A stretch of DNA of 64,000 bases from Tolypothrix sp. NIES-4075 (GCF_002218085.1 NZ_BDUC01000001.1:372001-436000); one strand, 5' to 3'; shown: positions 42,674 through 51,739, counted from the stretch's first letter. The notes: generated by a model not told the origin, from the sequence alone. Translations and numbers: made by a program.

Positions 42674-43171
42674 ATGCATCACGCTTCTATTCGTACCGCG
42701 AATATTCATCGAGCGATCGCCTTTTACGAGCAGTTGGGGTTTACAGTCACAGAACGCTTCACTACAGGCTATACTCTGGCTTGCTGGATGGAAGGATTGG
42801 GGGGCAGAATAGAGCTTATCCAAATTCCCGAACCAAAGCCAGCCCCGGATGCATTCGCAGATGAGCATTATGTAGGGTACTATCATCTCTCATTTGATTT
42901 AACACAAATAACCACAGATTTACCTAGTTGGTTAACAAATCTCAAAGAACGTATGGCGATAGCGAAGCGCTGCGGCGTTGGCGAAGCCTCTCCCCAAGGA
43001 GAAGCGCCGATCGCATCACTTTCTCAAGGTGAACAATCGCAACCGTTGGTAGTGCTTTTAGAACCAACACAGCAGCAAATAGGATCGCGTATTTACGAAG
43101 TTGCTTTTATTGCCGATACTGACGGATTACCCCTCGAATTTCTACGGTTTTTATCAGAAATCGGCGAATAG
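42674..43171 (+). CDS. VOC/glyoxalase-fold protein with an in-frame repeat insertion
   Basis: A member of the vicinal-oxygen-chelate superfamily. The start is set at ATG 42674 (MHHASIRTANIHRAIAFYEQLGF); the earlier ATG at 42656 lies in the TGACTAA repeat. Visible blocks are HHASIRTANIHRAIAFYEQLGF, RIELIQIPEP and the C-terminal YEVAFIADTDGLPLEFLRF with its metal-binding Glu. A middle segment (RMAIAKRCGVGEASPQGEAP, encoded at about 42950-43015) matches the translation of a dispersed Nostoc-type repeat and interrupts the fold in frame. Substrate unknown. Confidence 0.82.
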   Translation: MHHASIRTANIHRAIAFYEQLGFTVTERFTTGYTLACWMEGLGGRIELIQIPEPKPAPDAFADEHYVGYYHLSFDLTQITTDLPSWLTNLKERMAIAKRCGVGEASPQGEAPIASLSQGEQSQPLVVLLEPTQQQIGSRIYEVAFIADTDGLPLEFLRFLSEIGE

Positions 43172-43307
43172 TAGCTTCTACTTTCTATTAACTGTAAAAT
43201 AATCTTTTTCTGTAGTGTTCCCTAGGCAATAAATTACAGAAAAAGATTAAACTATTATGATTACAAAAAAATTGTAATAGAATTTACAGAGAAACTTTAC
43301 AAAATTA

Positions 43308-46130
43308 ATGCCAGTATTTTCCACGTTACGTAAGTACCGTTTTCTGTTATTAATGTTGAGCGTTTGGCTAATTGTGGTGTTGTTGCTCAGTCATAAACCT
43401 GCTGATAGCAAGCTTCTGGTTGCTTACAACCAGGTAATTACCCAGAAGCTACTTGTAGTAAAAAAGCAAACATCCCTAACAGTGACAGAAAACGTCAAAA
43501 AAACGGTGCTGGAAAATGGTCTGACTGTCCTCACAAAAGAAGTGCATACAGCGCCAGTTGTAACTGTGCAAGTGTGGTATAAACTCGGCTCGCGCAATGA
43601 AGAACCAGGAGTCAATGGCATTGCCCACCAGTTAGAACACATGATGTTTAAAGGCACTCGCAACCGTCCAATTCAATTTGGACGATTGTTTAGTGCTTTG
43701 GGTAGCGACTCGAATGCCTTCACTAGCTACGATCAAACAGCATATTATGGAACTTTGGAAAGAGAAAAGCTCAAAGCTCTCCTAGTGCTGGAAGCAGACA
43801 GAATGCAAAACTCTCTGATTGATGCTCAACAATTAGCGAGTGAAAAACGGGTAGTAATTTCCGAGTTGCAAGGTTATGAAAATAATCCTGATTACCGCCT
43901 AAACCGCGCTGTAATGCAAGCGGCATTTCCCCAGAGTGCATATGGATTGCCTGTGGGTGGTATCAAAGCCGATGTCGAGAAATTTACGCTCTCGCAAGTA
44001 CGTAAGTATTACCGTAACTTCTACACTCCCAGCAACGCTGTTTTGGTGATTGTCGGCGATTTCGACACCGCAAAAACCCTTAAAGCAGTACAAGAGATAT
44101 TTGGGAAAATACCGAAGAGTCAAAACTCAATAGTCAAAATTCCCCCCCTCTCCCCCTCCTGTACAGACAAGGGTTATCGCGTCTCTACTCCCATCATCTT
44201 GCGAGAACCGGGATCGGCAGGGTTGTTACAAGCTGTGTACCCACTACCGCAGGTGAATCACCCGGATGTGCCAGCGTTGGAAGTGATGGATTATATCTTG
44301 ACAGAAGGACGGAATTCTCGATTTTATCAGGCATTAGTGGAATCAGGTTTGGCTAGTGATGTTAATGCTTCTGTTGCTAGCTTGTTGGAATCTGGCTGGT
44401 ATAAGATTTCCGTGACAGCGGCGCCTCATCAAGATTTGCGAAAAATTGACTCAGTAATAAGTAGTGAAATCAGTAAGCTGGCTTTTGGGGTGACTTCAAA
44501 AGAAGTGAAACAAGCCAAGACGCAGTTAGAAGCTTCGGTAATTTTGAGTAACCGTGATATCACCAATCAAGCGATGCAACTGGCTAACGATGAGCTAACT
44601 ACTGGTGATTATCTCTACACAGAACGGTATTTAGAAGCGGTTCGCGAAGTCACTGAGGCAGATGTTAAGCGTGTGGTAAATAAATATCTCCAACAAGAAG
44701 CACGCACGGTGGGGTTTTTTGAACCAACTCAGAAGCAGGTTAAAGGAAATGGTGGGAAAGTAAATTCTGTACAAACTACAGAAAATTTTACTTCCCTAGC
44801 ACCTGTAGCCCCGGCTGAGGTGATAAAATATTTACCATCTGTGGAGAAAACCTCCTCTGAAAAAGCAACGCTAGTCTTACCCCAAGAATTTACATTTGGC
44901 AACGGTTTGCGAGTATTGCTGTTGCCGGATAAAACTACTCCTACGGTGACGTTGAGCGGTTATCTCAAAGCTGGGGCAGAATTTGATCCAGAGGATAAAG
45001 CAGGATTAGCATCTCTTGTAGCAGACAACTTGATGAATGGTACAAAAACCAATGATGTTTTAACTCTTGCCCAGGCTTTGGAAGAACGCGGAGCAAATCT
45101 GGATTTGGAAACGTATCGCGAAGGTGTGCGAATTCAGGGTAATAGTTTAGCCGCAGATTTGCCTGTTTTGATTGAAACTTTGGCTGATGGAGTCAAAAAT
45201 GCGACTTATCCGGCAAAAGAGTTGGAATTGAGTCGCCAACAAGCTTTGAATGCTTTGGAACTGGAATTAGATGACCCATCCCAAGTAGCAGAAAGAACAT
45301 TTGCCCAATCTATTTATCCGAAAAATCATCCGTCACACACGTTTCCTACCGAAAAGAGTTTGCGAAAAATTAGCCGTGAAGATGTGCTTAATTTCAAAGC
45401 AAAACATTATCGTCCCGATACGACAGTGTTAGTGTTGGTGGGAGATTTTGAACCATTGATAGTGCGATCGCTTCTTCAAACCGAGTTTAGTGATTGGCAA
45501 GTTAGCGGTGAACCACCAAAATTAAAATATCCGGCTGTATATATACCAGAAAAAGTAGTCCGTGTCAATTCAGTGCTTCCTGGTAAAGCGCAAGCGATTA
45601 CTTATATGGGTTACATAAGTATAAACCGTCAAGATCCAAGATATTATGCGGCTTTAATATTAAATCAGATTTTGGGTGGTGATACGCTTTCTAGTAGACT
45701 GGGTGCAGAAGTACGCGATCGCCTAGGTCTGACTTATGGAATTTATAGCTACTTCCAAGCTGGGAAAAATATAGGCACATTTTTGATAGAAATGCAAACC
45801 AGCCCAGAAGATGCAAATAAAGCGATCGCTAGCACCCGCAATCTGCTACAACAACTGCATACTCATGGTGTCAGCACCGAAGAAGTGGAGACAGCCAAAC
45901 GCACCTTAATCAGCAACTACACCGTAACTCTTGCAAACCCGCAGGAATTAACTAAAAGAATTCTCATGAACGAAGTCTACGGGCTGGATGAAATAGAATT
46001 ACGTTCTTTTAGTCAAAAAATCCAGACAGTCAATCTTGCTCAAGTAAATCTTGCTGCTCGTGAGTTACTTCATCCAGATAAAATTGTAGTAGTGACAGCA
46101 GGTCCGGCTGTTTTAGCACATAGTAGTTAG
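43308..46130 (+). CDS. Double-domain M16 zinc peptidase, membrane-anchored
   Basis: A 940-residue protein made of two M16 (pitrilysin/processing-peptidase) halves. An N-terminal hydrophobic segment (FLLLMLSVWLIVVLLLSH) anchors or exports it. The first half carries the inverted zinc motif HQLEH (about residue 107) inside GIAHQLEHMMFKGTRNR, with the downstream Glu in EKRVVISELQGYENNP. The second half (from about 520, LPQEFTFGNGLRVLLLP) lacks HxxEH, as usual for the non-catalytic partner half. Residues about 275-295 include a C-rich repeat and a GACGCG palindrome (44130-44190). Located beside the map gene, without clear operon linkage. Confidence 0.92.
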   Translation: MPVFSTLRKYRFLLLMLSVWLIVVLLLSHKPADSKLLVAYNQVITQKLLVVKKQTSLTVTENVKKTVLENGLTVLTKEVHTAPVVTVQVWYKLGSRNEEPGVNGIAHQLEHMMFKGTRNRPIQFGRLFSALGSDSNAFTSYDQTAYYGTLEREKLKALLVLEADRMQNSLIDAQQLASEKRVVISELQGYENNPDYRLNRAVMQAAFPQSAYGLPVGGIKADVEKFTLSQVRKYYRNFYTPSNAVLVIVGDFDTAKTLKAVQEIFGKIPKSQNSIVKIPPLSPSCTDKGYRVSTPIILREPGSAGLLQAVYPLPQVNHPDVPALEVMDYILTEGRNSRFYQALVESGLASDVNASVASLLESGWYKISVTAAPHQDLRKIDSVISSEISKLAFGVTSKEVKQAKTQLEASVILSNRDITNQAMQLANDELTTGDYLYTERYLEAVREVTEADVKRVVNKYLQQEARTVGFFEPTQKQVKGNGGKVNSVQTTENFTSLAPVAPAEVIKYLPSVEKTSSEKATLVLPQEFTFGNGLRVLLLPDKTTPTVTLSGYLKAGAEFDPEDKAGLASLVADNLMNGTKTNDVLTLAQALEERGANLDLETYREGVRIQGNSLAADLPVLIETLADGVKNATYPAKELELSRQQALNALELELDDPSQVAERTFAQSIYPKNHPSHTFPTEKSLRKISREDVLNFKAKHYRPDTTVLVLVGDFEPLIVRSLLQTEFSDWQVSGEPPKLKYPAVYIPEKVVRVNSVLPGKAQAITYMGYISINRQDPRYYAALILNQILGGDTLSSRLGAEVRDRLGLTYGIYSYFQAGKNIGTFLIEMQTSPEDANKAIASTRNLLQQLHTHGVSTEEVETAKRTLISNYTVTLANPQELTKRILMNEVYGLDEIELRSFSQKIQTVNLAQVNLAARELLHPDKIVVVTAGPAVLAHSS

Positions 46131-46345
46131 TGGTTGGTGGATAGTGGATGGTGGATAGTGGATGGTGGATGGTGGATAGTGGATGGTGGATGGTGGATGG
46201 TGGATAGTGGATGGTGGATGGTGGATAAAGACTGTCCGTACATAAAACATAGTTAGGAGTAATTTTTGACAACCAACAACCAACAACTAACAACCAACAA
46301 CCAACAACCAACAACCAACAATCAACCAACAACCAACAACCAAAT
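46128..46345. repeat. Short tandem repeats (GGATGGT / CAACCAA units)
   Basis: About ten GTGGATGGTGGATAG-type units (46135-46225), then ACCAACAACCAACAAC units (46265-46340). Both types are low-complexity STRR-like sequences between the M16 gene and map. The minus-strand open frame here is repeat translation. Confidence 0.9.
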
Positions 46346-46436
46346 AAGCTAACTTAAATATAGATATTGTTTCTCAACTAATCTAAAAAAATCATTGACT
46401 TCATAGCGGCAAGGCGCAAATAATTATTAATATCCT

Positions 46437-47264
46437 ATGAACATTTTCAGTAACCTGCTTTCTCAATCAACTCAGCCTAATGTTTCCAAACGACAACGCC
46501 GAGGAATTGAAATTAAATCGCCGCGTGAAATTGAAATTATGCGGCAATCTGCAAAAATTGTCGCTACCGTTTTGAAAGAAATTTCTCAGTTAGTACAGCC
46601 AGGAATGACTACTGCTGACTTAGATGCTCATGCGGAAAAGCGCATCCGAGAAATGGGTGCAACACCAAGCTTTAAAGGATATCACGGTTTTCCTGGTTCT
46701 ATCTGCTCCAGCATTAATAATGAAGTTGTACACGGTATCCCCAGTCCGAAAAAAGTCATCCGTTTGGGGGATGTTTTAAAAGTAGATACAGGTGCTTTTT
46801 ACCAAGGTTTTCATGGTGACTCCTGCATTACCATTGCTGTGGGTAATGTCACCCCAGAAGCTGCGAAACTGATTCGCATAGCTGAAGAATCGCTTTTCAA
46901 AGGCATTGAACAAGTTAAAGCGGGAAATTACCTTATAGATATTGCTGGAGCAATTGAAGACCATGTGAAAGGTAATGGCTTTAGTGTAGTTGAGGATTTC
47001 ACCGGACACGGTGTTGGTCGCAATTTGCACGAAGAACCTTCTGTTTTCAACTTCCGCACCCGCGAAATGCCAAATGTAAAGCTGCGTGCAGGAATGACGC
47101 TGGCTATTGAGCCAATTTTGAATGCAGGTTCTAAGGTGACGCGGACTTTATCTGACCGCTGGACTGCTGTAACGGTGGATAATTCTTTGTCGGCTCAGTT
47201 TGAGCATACTGTGTTAGTCACGGATACTGGTTATGAAATTTTAACTGACCGTTCTCTAGTGTAA
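46437..47264 (+). CDS. map: Methionine aminopeptidase, type I
   Basis: Removes the initiator methionine from new proteins. The 275-residue protein has the MAP fold with all five metal ligands visible: Asp in LKVDTGAFYQGFHGDS (two Asp), His in DFTGHGVGRNLHEEPSV, Glu in GMTLAIEPIL and Glu in SAQFEHTVLVT. The substrate-binding His is in FKGYHGFPGSIC. The roughly 35-residue N-terminal tail is basic and has no zinc finger. Cyanobacteria usually carry several map paralogues; which one this is cannot be said. Confidence 0.96.
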   Translation: MNIFSNLLSQSTQPNVSKRQRRGIEIKSPREIEIMRQSAKIVATVLKEISQLVQPGMTTADLDAHAEKRIREMGATPSFKGYHGFPGSICSSINNEVVHGIPSPKKVIRLGDVLKVDTGAFYQGFHGDSCITIAVGNVTPEAAKLIRIAEESLFKGIEQVKAGNYLIDIAGAIEDHVKGNGFSVVEDFTGHGVGRNLHEEPSVFNFRTREMPNVKLRAGMTLAIEPILNAGSKVTRTLSDRWTAVTVDNSLSAQFEHTVLVTDTGYEILTDRSLV

Positions 47265-47757
47265 TGTAGTAAGGACTAAAGTCCTTATTTCATAAAATTA
47301 GAACTAATACCAATTTTATGTGAGGCTGCACATTATGCCCTCAGGCTGGAAGCCGCTGGCTCACAAACAAAGCCTACGAAGGTAGGCTTATTATATGCAT
47401 CTTCATATAAAAACGGTATAAGGACTTTAGTTTTTCTTTTATAAGATGAGGACTGAAGTCCTCACTACTTAAGAAAGAAATAATTCCGAAAAAGGTATTT
47501 GAATTTCTGGAAAAGCTAAAGGTGCTAAAGCTGCATTTAATTGAAGAATTATTTCTGTTTTATGAGACGTGAAGCTTAATTGTTTAAAATACCTCAGCAA
47601 ACTTCTACCTACGGGATTCAAACAATAGCTGATAATCTGCCTCCTAAGCTTCTAGTCTTATAGTTAGTTTTATAAGTAGTGCGGAAATAACAATTTTCTT
47701 CGTGAAAATTGCAACAGATAATGGTACGAATATATAAAACTACCTTGGTTCTATCGC
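47265..47757. other. Intergenic region with CTAAAGTCCTTA-type palindromes
   Basis: No gene is supported. The stretch has AGGACTAAAGTCCT just after the map stop, a hairpin AGCCTACGAAGGTAGGCT (about 47370-47387), TAAGGACTTTAG near 47419, and GAGGACTGAAGTCCTC near 47447. All are dispersed palindromes of the type found elsewhere in this window. Confidence 0.6.
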
Positions 47758-49161
47758 ATGAATCAAATTGACTTAGCTTTTAGCCCAGCATTGCAGCAAG
47801 CAGAATTAATTCGTCAGCGGCAAGTGTCACCGTTGGAGTTGGTGGAATTATATCTAGAACGAATTCAGCGGTTAGATCCGCAATTAGGAAGTTATTTTAC
47901 GGTAATGGCAGAGAGTGCTTTAGCCGATGCCAAAGCCAAAACAGAAATGTTGTCTGGGGGTGGGGATTCATCCCTACCACCGTTTTTTGGGGTGCCGATT
48001 TCGATTAAAGACCTCAATCCGGTGGCTGGTGTCGCTTGTACCTACGGTAATCCGGCGTTGTTGAATCAGATTGCAGAATATGATGATGGGGTAGTGACGC
48101 GGATACGTGCGGCTGGGTTTGTTCTTTTGGGGAAAACTGCAACTTCCGAACTTGGTTCATTTCCTTACACAGAGCCTACGGGTTTTACCGCAACTAGAAA
48201 TCCGTGGAATTTGGAATACACTCCCGGTGGTTCGAGTGGAGGGGCAGCGGCAGCACTAGCAGCGGGATTGTCTGCGATCGCTCAAGGTTCAGATGGTGGT
48301 GGTTCGATTCGCGGTCCTGCGGCTTGTTGTGGTTTGGTGGGCATCAAGCCATCACGAGGAAGAGTGTCTCATGCACCAGCAGGCGATCGCCTCAGTGGAA
48401 TTGCCACCAATGGTCCGATAGCCCGTAATGTAGCCGATGCAGCTGCTCTTTTAGATGTGATGTCTGGCTATGTCACCGGCGATCCTTACTGGTTGCCCGA
48501 TCCCAAACCATCATTTCTCACTGCTAGTAAGGAAAAAATCGGTGCTTTGCGAATTGCCTTTGGGACTAGCATTGCTCCCTTAGGAAAAGCTGACGCAAGC
48601 TGTCAGCAAGCTGTGATGCAAACAGTTAAGTTATTAGAAGAACTCGGTCATACAGTTGAAGAACAATGCCCGGATTTTAGCGGTTTAGTTGAACCATTTC
48701 AAGTTGTGTGGCAAAGTAGCGTGGCTGCATCCGGAATTCCGGCTGAAGCTTTGCAACCCGTGAATCGCTTTTTATTAGCGCGAACCGGTTCGGCTGGTGA
48801 ATATCTGCGAGCAGTTTTTCAAATGCAGATGGTGTCGCGGCAAATCGTGGCGTTTTTTGACACTGTGGATGTATTGGTATTGCCAGTTTATCTGCATTCA
48901 CCGATCCGCGTTGGAGAATGGGCAAATTTGAGTGCAGAAGAGACATTCCAAAGAATTATACACTGGATTGCACCTTGTCCACCAGCTAATGCTACTGGAC
49001 AACCAGCGATCGCCATTCCTGTCGGTTTTGACGATAATAATTTACCTATGAGCGTTCAGTTAATCGGCAAACCTGCGGCAGAAGCTACTCTCATCAGCCT
49101 TGCAGCACAACTCGAAGCCGTTTTACCTTGGATTTCGCATCGTCCAGCATTTGCGACATAA
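47758..49161 (+). CDS. Amidase of the GatA/amidase-signature family
   Basis: An amidase-signature hydrolase using a Ser-cisSer-Lys triad. The 467-residue protein has the Lys in GVPISIKDLNPVAG and the Gly/Ser signature NLEYTPGGSSGGAAAALAAG with the nucleophile Ser in GSDGGGSIRGPAACCGLVGIKPS. GatA of the tRNA amidotransferase is the nearest well-known relative, but the C-terminal half (IHWIAPCPPANATGQPAIAIPVG) looks like a free-standing amidase, and no gatB/gatC is near. Substrate unknown. Monocistronic, with an AT-rich gap on the 3' side. Confidence 0.9.
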   Translation: MNQIDLAFSPALQQAELIRQRQVSPLELVELYLERIQRLDPQLGSYFTVMAESALADAKAKTEMLSGGGDSSLPPFFGVPISIKDLNPVAGVACTYGNPALLNQIAEYDDGVVTRIRAAGFVLLGKTATSELGSFPYTEPTGFTATRNPWNLEYTPGGSSGGAAAALAAGLSAIAQGSDGGGSIRGPAACCGLVGIKPSRGRVSHAPAGDRLSGIATNGPIARNVADAAALLDVMSGYVTGDPYWLPDPKPSFLTASKEKIGALRIAFGTSIAPLGKADASCQQAVMQTVKLLEELGHTVEEQCPDFSGLVEPFQVVWQSSVAASGIPAEALQPVNRFLLARTGSAGEYLRAVFQMQMVSRQIVAFFDTVDVLVLPVYLHSPIRVGEWANLSAEETFQRIIHWIAPCPPANATGQPAIAIPVGFDDNNLPMSVQLIGKPAAEATLISLAAQLEAVLPWISHRPAFAT

Positions 49162-49410
49162 TGCAAAAATGATTTTAGGGCATGGGGCATGGTAAAAATA
49201 TAATTACTTTTGTTTATGCCCACTTACTTAATTTTTACTAATAAATAATTTGCTTTTACAAAAGCTTTTTAATTAGTTATTAATTCGTTAATAAGTACTT
49301 CGCATTAAAAATATTATTTATTCATGTTTACTTAGTCAAATAATAGTGACATCTGTATTGCCGTGTAATTACTATAGAAAATTATTCGGATACAAAAAAA
49401 CATTTTTATT

Positions 49411-50013
49411 ATGATTTGGCAAAATCTACTGAAAATTACCGCTGCTTCTTTGGTGTTGAGTCTAGGTTTTATTAGCGGTGGTCACGTACTAGCAAAGACA
49501 GTCACCTCTGATTTTCAGGTCAAGAATTTAACTGGAATATTAGCGGGTCAAACTTTTGACGGATACATTAAATATGATGATAGTTTCCTGACCGGACAAG
49601 GATACGAAAATATTACTAGTTCCGATCAGGGTTTATCGTTTTTCTTTAATTTTTATGGGGGACCATACGATGAAACTAACGACCCCTACAATCGTACTCA
49701 AGTGTCATTTTTTAACGGGAAACCGAAAACAATTTATTTTCGAGGTAATTACGACACTTACCCGCAAATTCCTTATACTTTTGCTTTTTCTTCCTACAGT
49801 TCGCAAGATGGTATTAACTTCAAATTTATAGACTTTTCTTATTTATTTGATGAGCGTCCCGATTTAGGAATTGTTGGTGATAGTGGTGAGGGTAAAGTTG
49901 TATTCTTCAACTCAGGAACTGGAGATCCTATCTCGGTTCCCGAACCAAGTAGCATAATTGGCATTTGTGCGATGGCGCTTTACGCCCGCCATAGGCGATC
50001 GCAATGGGGTTAA
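49411..50013 (+). CDS. PEP-CTERM exported protein with an altered C-terminus
   Basis: A 200-residue secreted protein. It has a signal peptide (LKITAASLVLSLGFISGGHVLA), then a beta-rich mature part beginning TVTSDFQVKNLTGILAGQTFDGYIKYDD, the common start of this PEP-CTERM subgroup. The sorting signal begins VPEPSSIIGICAMAL near residue 176. Normally a hydrophobic helix of about 18 residues and a basic end follow; here the helix is cut after about 10 residues and replaced by YARHRRSQWG, encoded by a HIP1-containing repeat (49965-50011). Such proteins are anchored and processed by exosortase. Sorting may be impaired. Role unknown. Confidence 0.82.
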   Translation: MIWQNLLKITAASLVLSLGFISGGHVLAKTVTSDFQVKNLTGILAGQTFDGYIKYDDSFLTGQGYENITSSDQGLSFFFNFYGGPYDETNDPYNRTQVSFFNGKPKTIYFRGNYDTYPQIPYTFAFSSYSSQDGINFKFIDFSYLFDERPDLGIVGDSGEGKVVFFNSGTGDPISVPEPSSIIGICAMALYARHRRSQWG

Positions 50014-50134
50014 TATTCAAGCGAACAAAAGTAAACTATCTACAAAAGACGACCAAATAAGGTAGATTTTAGCATTTTCAATTAGACTGTAGGGTGCGTT
50101 ATCGGAAACCGTAACGCACTCTAATACTGTGGTT

Positions 50135-50947
50135 TCAAGAAGTTTTACACTGTTTACCGCTAGGTGTAGCATCAGGATAGTAGGTGATAATTGCGTTTTC
50201 TTTTCTTACAAAAATAGTTGGAAAAGTTTTGCCTGTCTCCGCATCCCTTGTATTATAAATACACGCTCCTTCCAGATTTCCTTGTAGTTTAAATGCTTTA
50301 GTTGCATCAACAAGTATTTCTTCAGCGTTGCTCAAATAGCCGTAACCTTTAATAACATCTCTAACAACGCGGTTTCCCTGTTTAATTTCCACACCCATCG
50401 TATAAATTACACCGGGAATAACTTCTTCTCTTTGGGAATTATTCGGCAACCTTCCGGCAATTCCTTGATTTTGTAACTGTAAGTATCTGCCGTAAAAGTG
50501 CAATCCGCCAATATCATTTTCGTTATATATCTCCCCACAAAAAATATGCTCAAAGCCTTTATTTTTAAACCAAATATTAGTTAAATCTTGCAGAAAATCT
50601 GATTTTCTCCGTCTTCCTGCGCGAAGCTCTCCCCCAGTGGCTTGCTGAATTTTATCTAATACTTGTGGATTTGCAGATAAAAGATTTTTAAACTGATTAG
50701 GATTAACATTGCTACCAATAGAACCGCAGGCTTTCAATACTTCATTATCGAAAGCATTAAGTTTAGGCGGAGGTGGAGAAATATCTAGTTGTTGTCCTCT
50801 GGGAAAACCAACTGGAACCGGATTATTTACATTATCAAAAAATGGTATTAGTTTTGTATCTTGCTGTGATTGTGCTTGAACAAAGTTTTGGAACCCCAAG
50901 GAAGAAGTTATCACCAGCAAAGTGAATAAACTCACTAAACGTAACAT
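50135..50947 (-). CDS. Exported EndoU-like endoribonuclease
   Basis: A 270-residue protein with a signal peptide (LVSLFTLLVITSSLGFQNFVQAQ). The C-terminal half resembles the EndoU/XendoU fold. GFEHIFCGEI matches the EHVF-GE motif with the first catalytic His, and after a short spacer GGLHFYGRYLQLQ matches the second His region (GFHNWI.FY in animals). A lysine-bearing segment VIKGYGYLS and a C-terminal NAEEILVDATKAF...PTIFVRKENAIITYYP resemble the SSPEFE...Y.VCF and ..IQTY.. ends. EndoU enzymes cut RNA at uridines, and bacterial ones are often secreted toxins. No immunity gene is obvious next to it. Confidence 0.72.
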   Translation of the reverse strand: MLRLVSLFTLLVITSSLGFQNFVQAQSQQDTKLIPFFDNVNNPVPVGFPRGQQLDISPPPPKLNAFDNEVLKACGSIGSNVNPNQFKNLLSANPQVLDKIQQATGGELRAGRRRKSDFLQDLTNIWFKNKGFEHIFCGEIYNENDIGGLHFYGRYLQLQNQGIAGRLPNNSQREEVIPGVIYTMGVEIKQGNRVVRDVIKGYGYLSNAEEILVDATKAFKLQGNLEGACIYNTRDAETGKTFPTIFVRKENAIITYYPDATPSGKQCKTS

Positions 50948-50954
50948 AAATGCA

Positions 50955-51273
50955 TTATTCGTAATGATAGCGACAAGCTAAAAAATCAATTTGAGTGTTT
51001 CCCACTCTATATACTAGCCGATGTTCGCGCATCAATTCGCCGTGACCAAATATTTGCATCTATATACTTCAATGCTTCCGGTTTACCAATCCCCTCAAAT
51101 GGGGCTTGCATGACTGCCGTGACTAAATCCAAAATTTTCGATGCTTTCGCAAAATCTTGTTTGAACCACCAAGCTAAATCTTCTTTGAATTTAGAAGTAA
51201 AACCAGGACTTCGATTAATTATAACTGGCTTAATTTCCTCAGATTCAGCTTTCTTTTTCTTCCTCTTGCTCAA
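50955..51273 (-). pseudogene. YoeB/Txe-type toxin, frameshifted
   Basis: The frame carries the YoeB core (FKEDLAWWFKQDFAKASKILDL, then APFEGIGKPEALKY and WSRRIDA), but one extra base near 51027 sends it to an early stop at 51007. In the next frame the missing end continues without a break: EHRLVYRVGNTQIDFLACRY and HYE, stop at 50955-50957. The lost part holds the Arg, His and Tyr needed for mRNA cleavage in YoeB. The start is uncertain; TTG 51271-51273, inside the antitoxin gene, is likely. The antitoxin frame upstream is intact. Confidence 0.88.
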
Positions 51274-51577
51274 TCCCCAACTCCTGCTGAAGTTCTGCAA
51301 TAGTTTGAGATTGGATCTTTCCTGTTTTTGACTCTTCTATTGCATCAAGTAACCGACGCGCATTTTCAGGCGATGGCTGCGCCAACGTCTGCGACGAACG
51401 CAATAAATAAACTGTCTCAACCAAACTTACCAAATCTGACTCAGCAATCAAAGCTACATTTTCAGCATCGCGACGGTTGATAATATACACCTGATGATTT
51501 TCTACTACCAGGTCTAACAAATTAAAAAAGTCATTTCTCGCATCGGTTGGAGATGTGATTTTGTAGGAAAACATCAT
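51245..51577 (-). CDS. Phd/YefM-family antitoxin
   Basis: A 110-residue antitoxin. The N-terminal Phd/YefM fold reads YKITSPTDARNDFFNLLDLVVENHQVYIINRRDAENVALIAESDLVSLVETVYLL, followed by a C-terminal toxin-binding tail (LLDAIEESKTGKIQSQTIAELQQELGIEQEEEKES). It normally binds the operator of its own operon and neutralises YoeB. It overlaps the toxin gene at its 3' end. The upstream DNA has the palindromic ATATGTACATATATATGTACATAT (about 51577-51600), a good candidate operator. Its toxin is now broken, so this is probably an orphaned antitoxin. Confidence 0.9.
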   Translation of the reverse strand: MMFSYKITSPTDARNDFFNLLDLVVENHQVYIINRRDAENVALIAESDLVSLVETVYLLRSSQTLAQPSPENARRLLDAIEESKTGKIQSQTIAELQQELGIEQEEEKES

Positions 51578-51601
51578 ATGTACATATATATGTACATATA
51601 T
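51577..51601. promoter_or_regulatory. Candidate operator of the YefM/YoeB operon
   Basis: Directly upstream of the antitoxin start lies ATATGTACATATATATGTAC followed by ATAT: two TATGTACATA palindromes in tandem. YefM-type antitoxins are known to bind short TGTACA palindromes at this position. Confidence 0.7.
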
Positions 51602-51689
51602 TATAAAATAGTCTTAATTATTTCGGGAAAATTTACCAAGAATTAAATTCAAGGCGTTGCTGATTGACGCTATGAAATTGTGCAAACAA

Positions 51690-51714
51690 ATTCCCAGGTA
51701 TAACCTGGGAACGA
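51690..51714. repeat. CCCAGG palindromic repeat
   Basis: TTCCCAGGTATAACCTGGGAA is a near-perfect palindrome followed by CGAG. It resembles the palindrome (CGTTCC..AGTCTGAGACT..GGAACG) that received the IS4 element at 38164-39578. Confidence 0.7.
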
Positions 51715-51739
51715 GTTTAAGCCCAAATCTCAAAGAAAA

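Noticed and set aside
46030..46332. 100-residue frame with repeated STIHYPP
   Set aside because: Direct translation of the GGATGGT tandem repeat.
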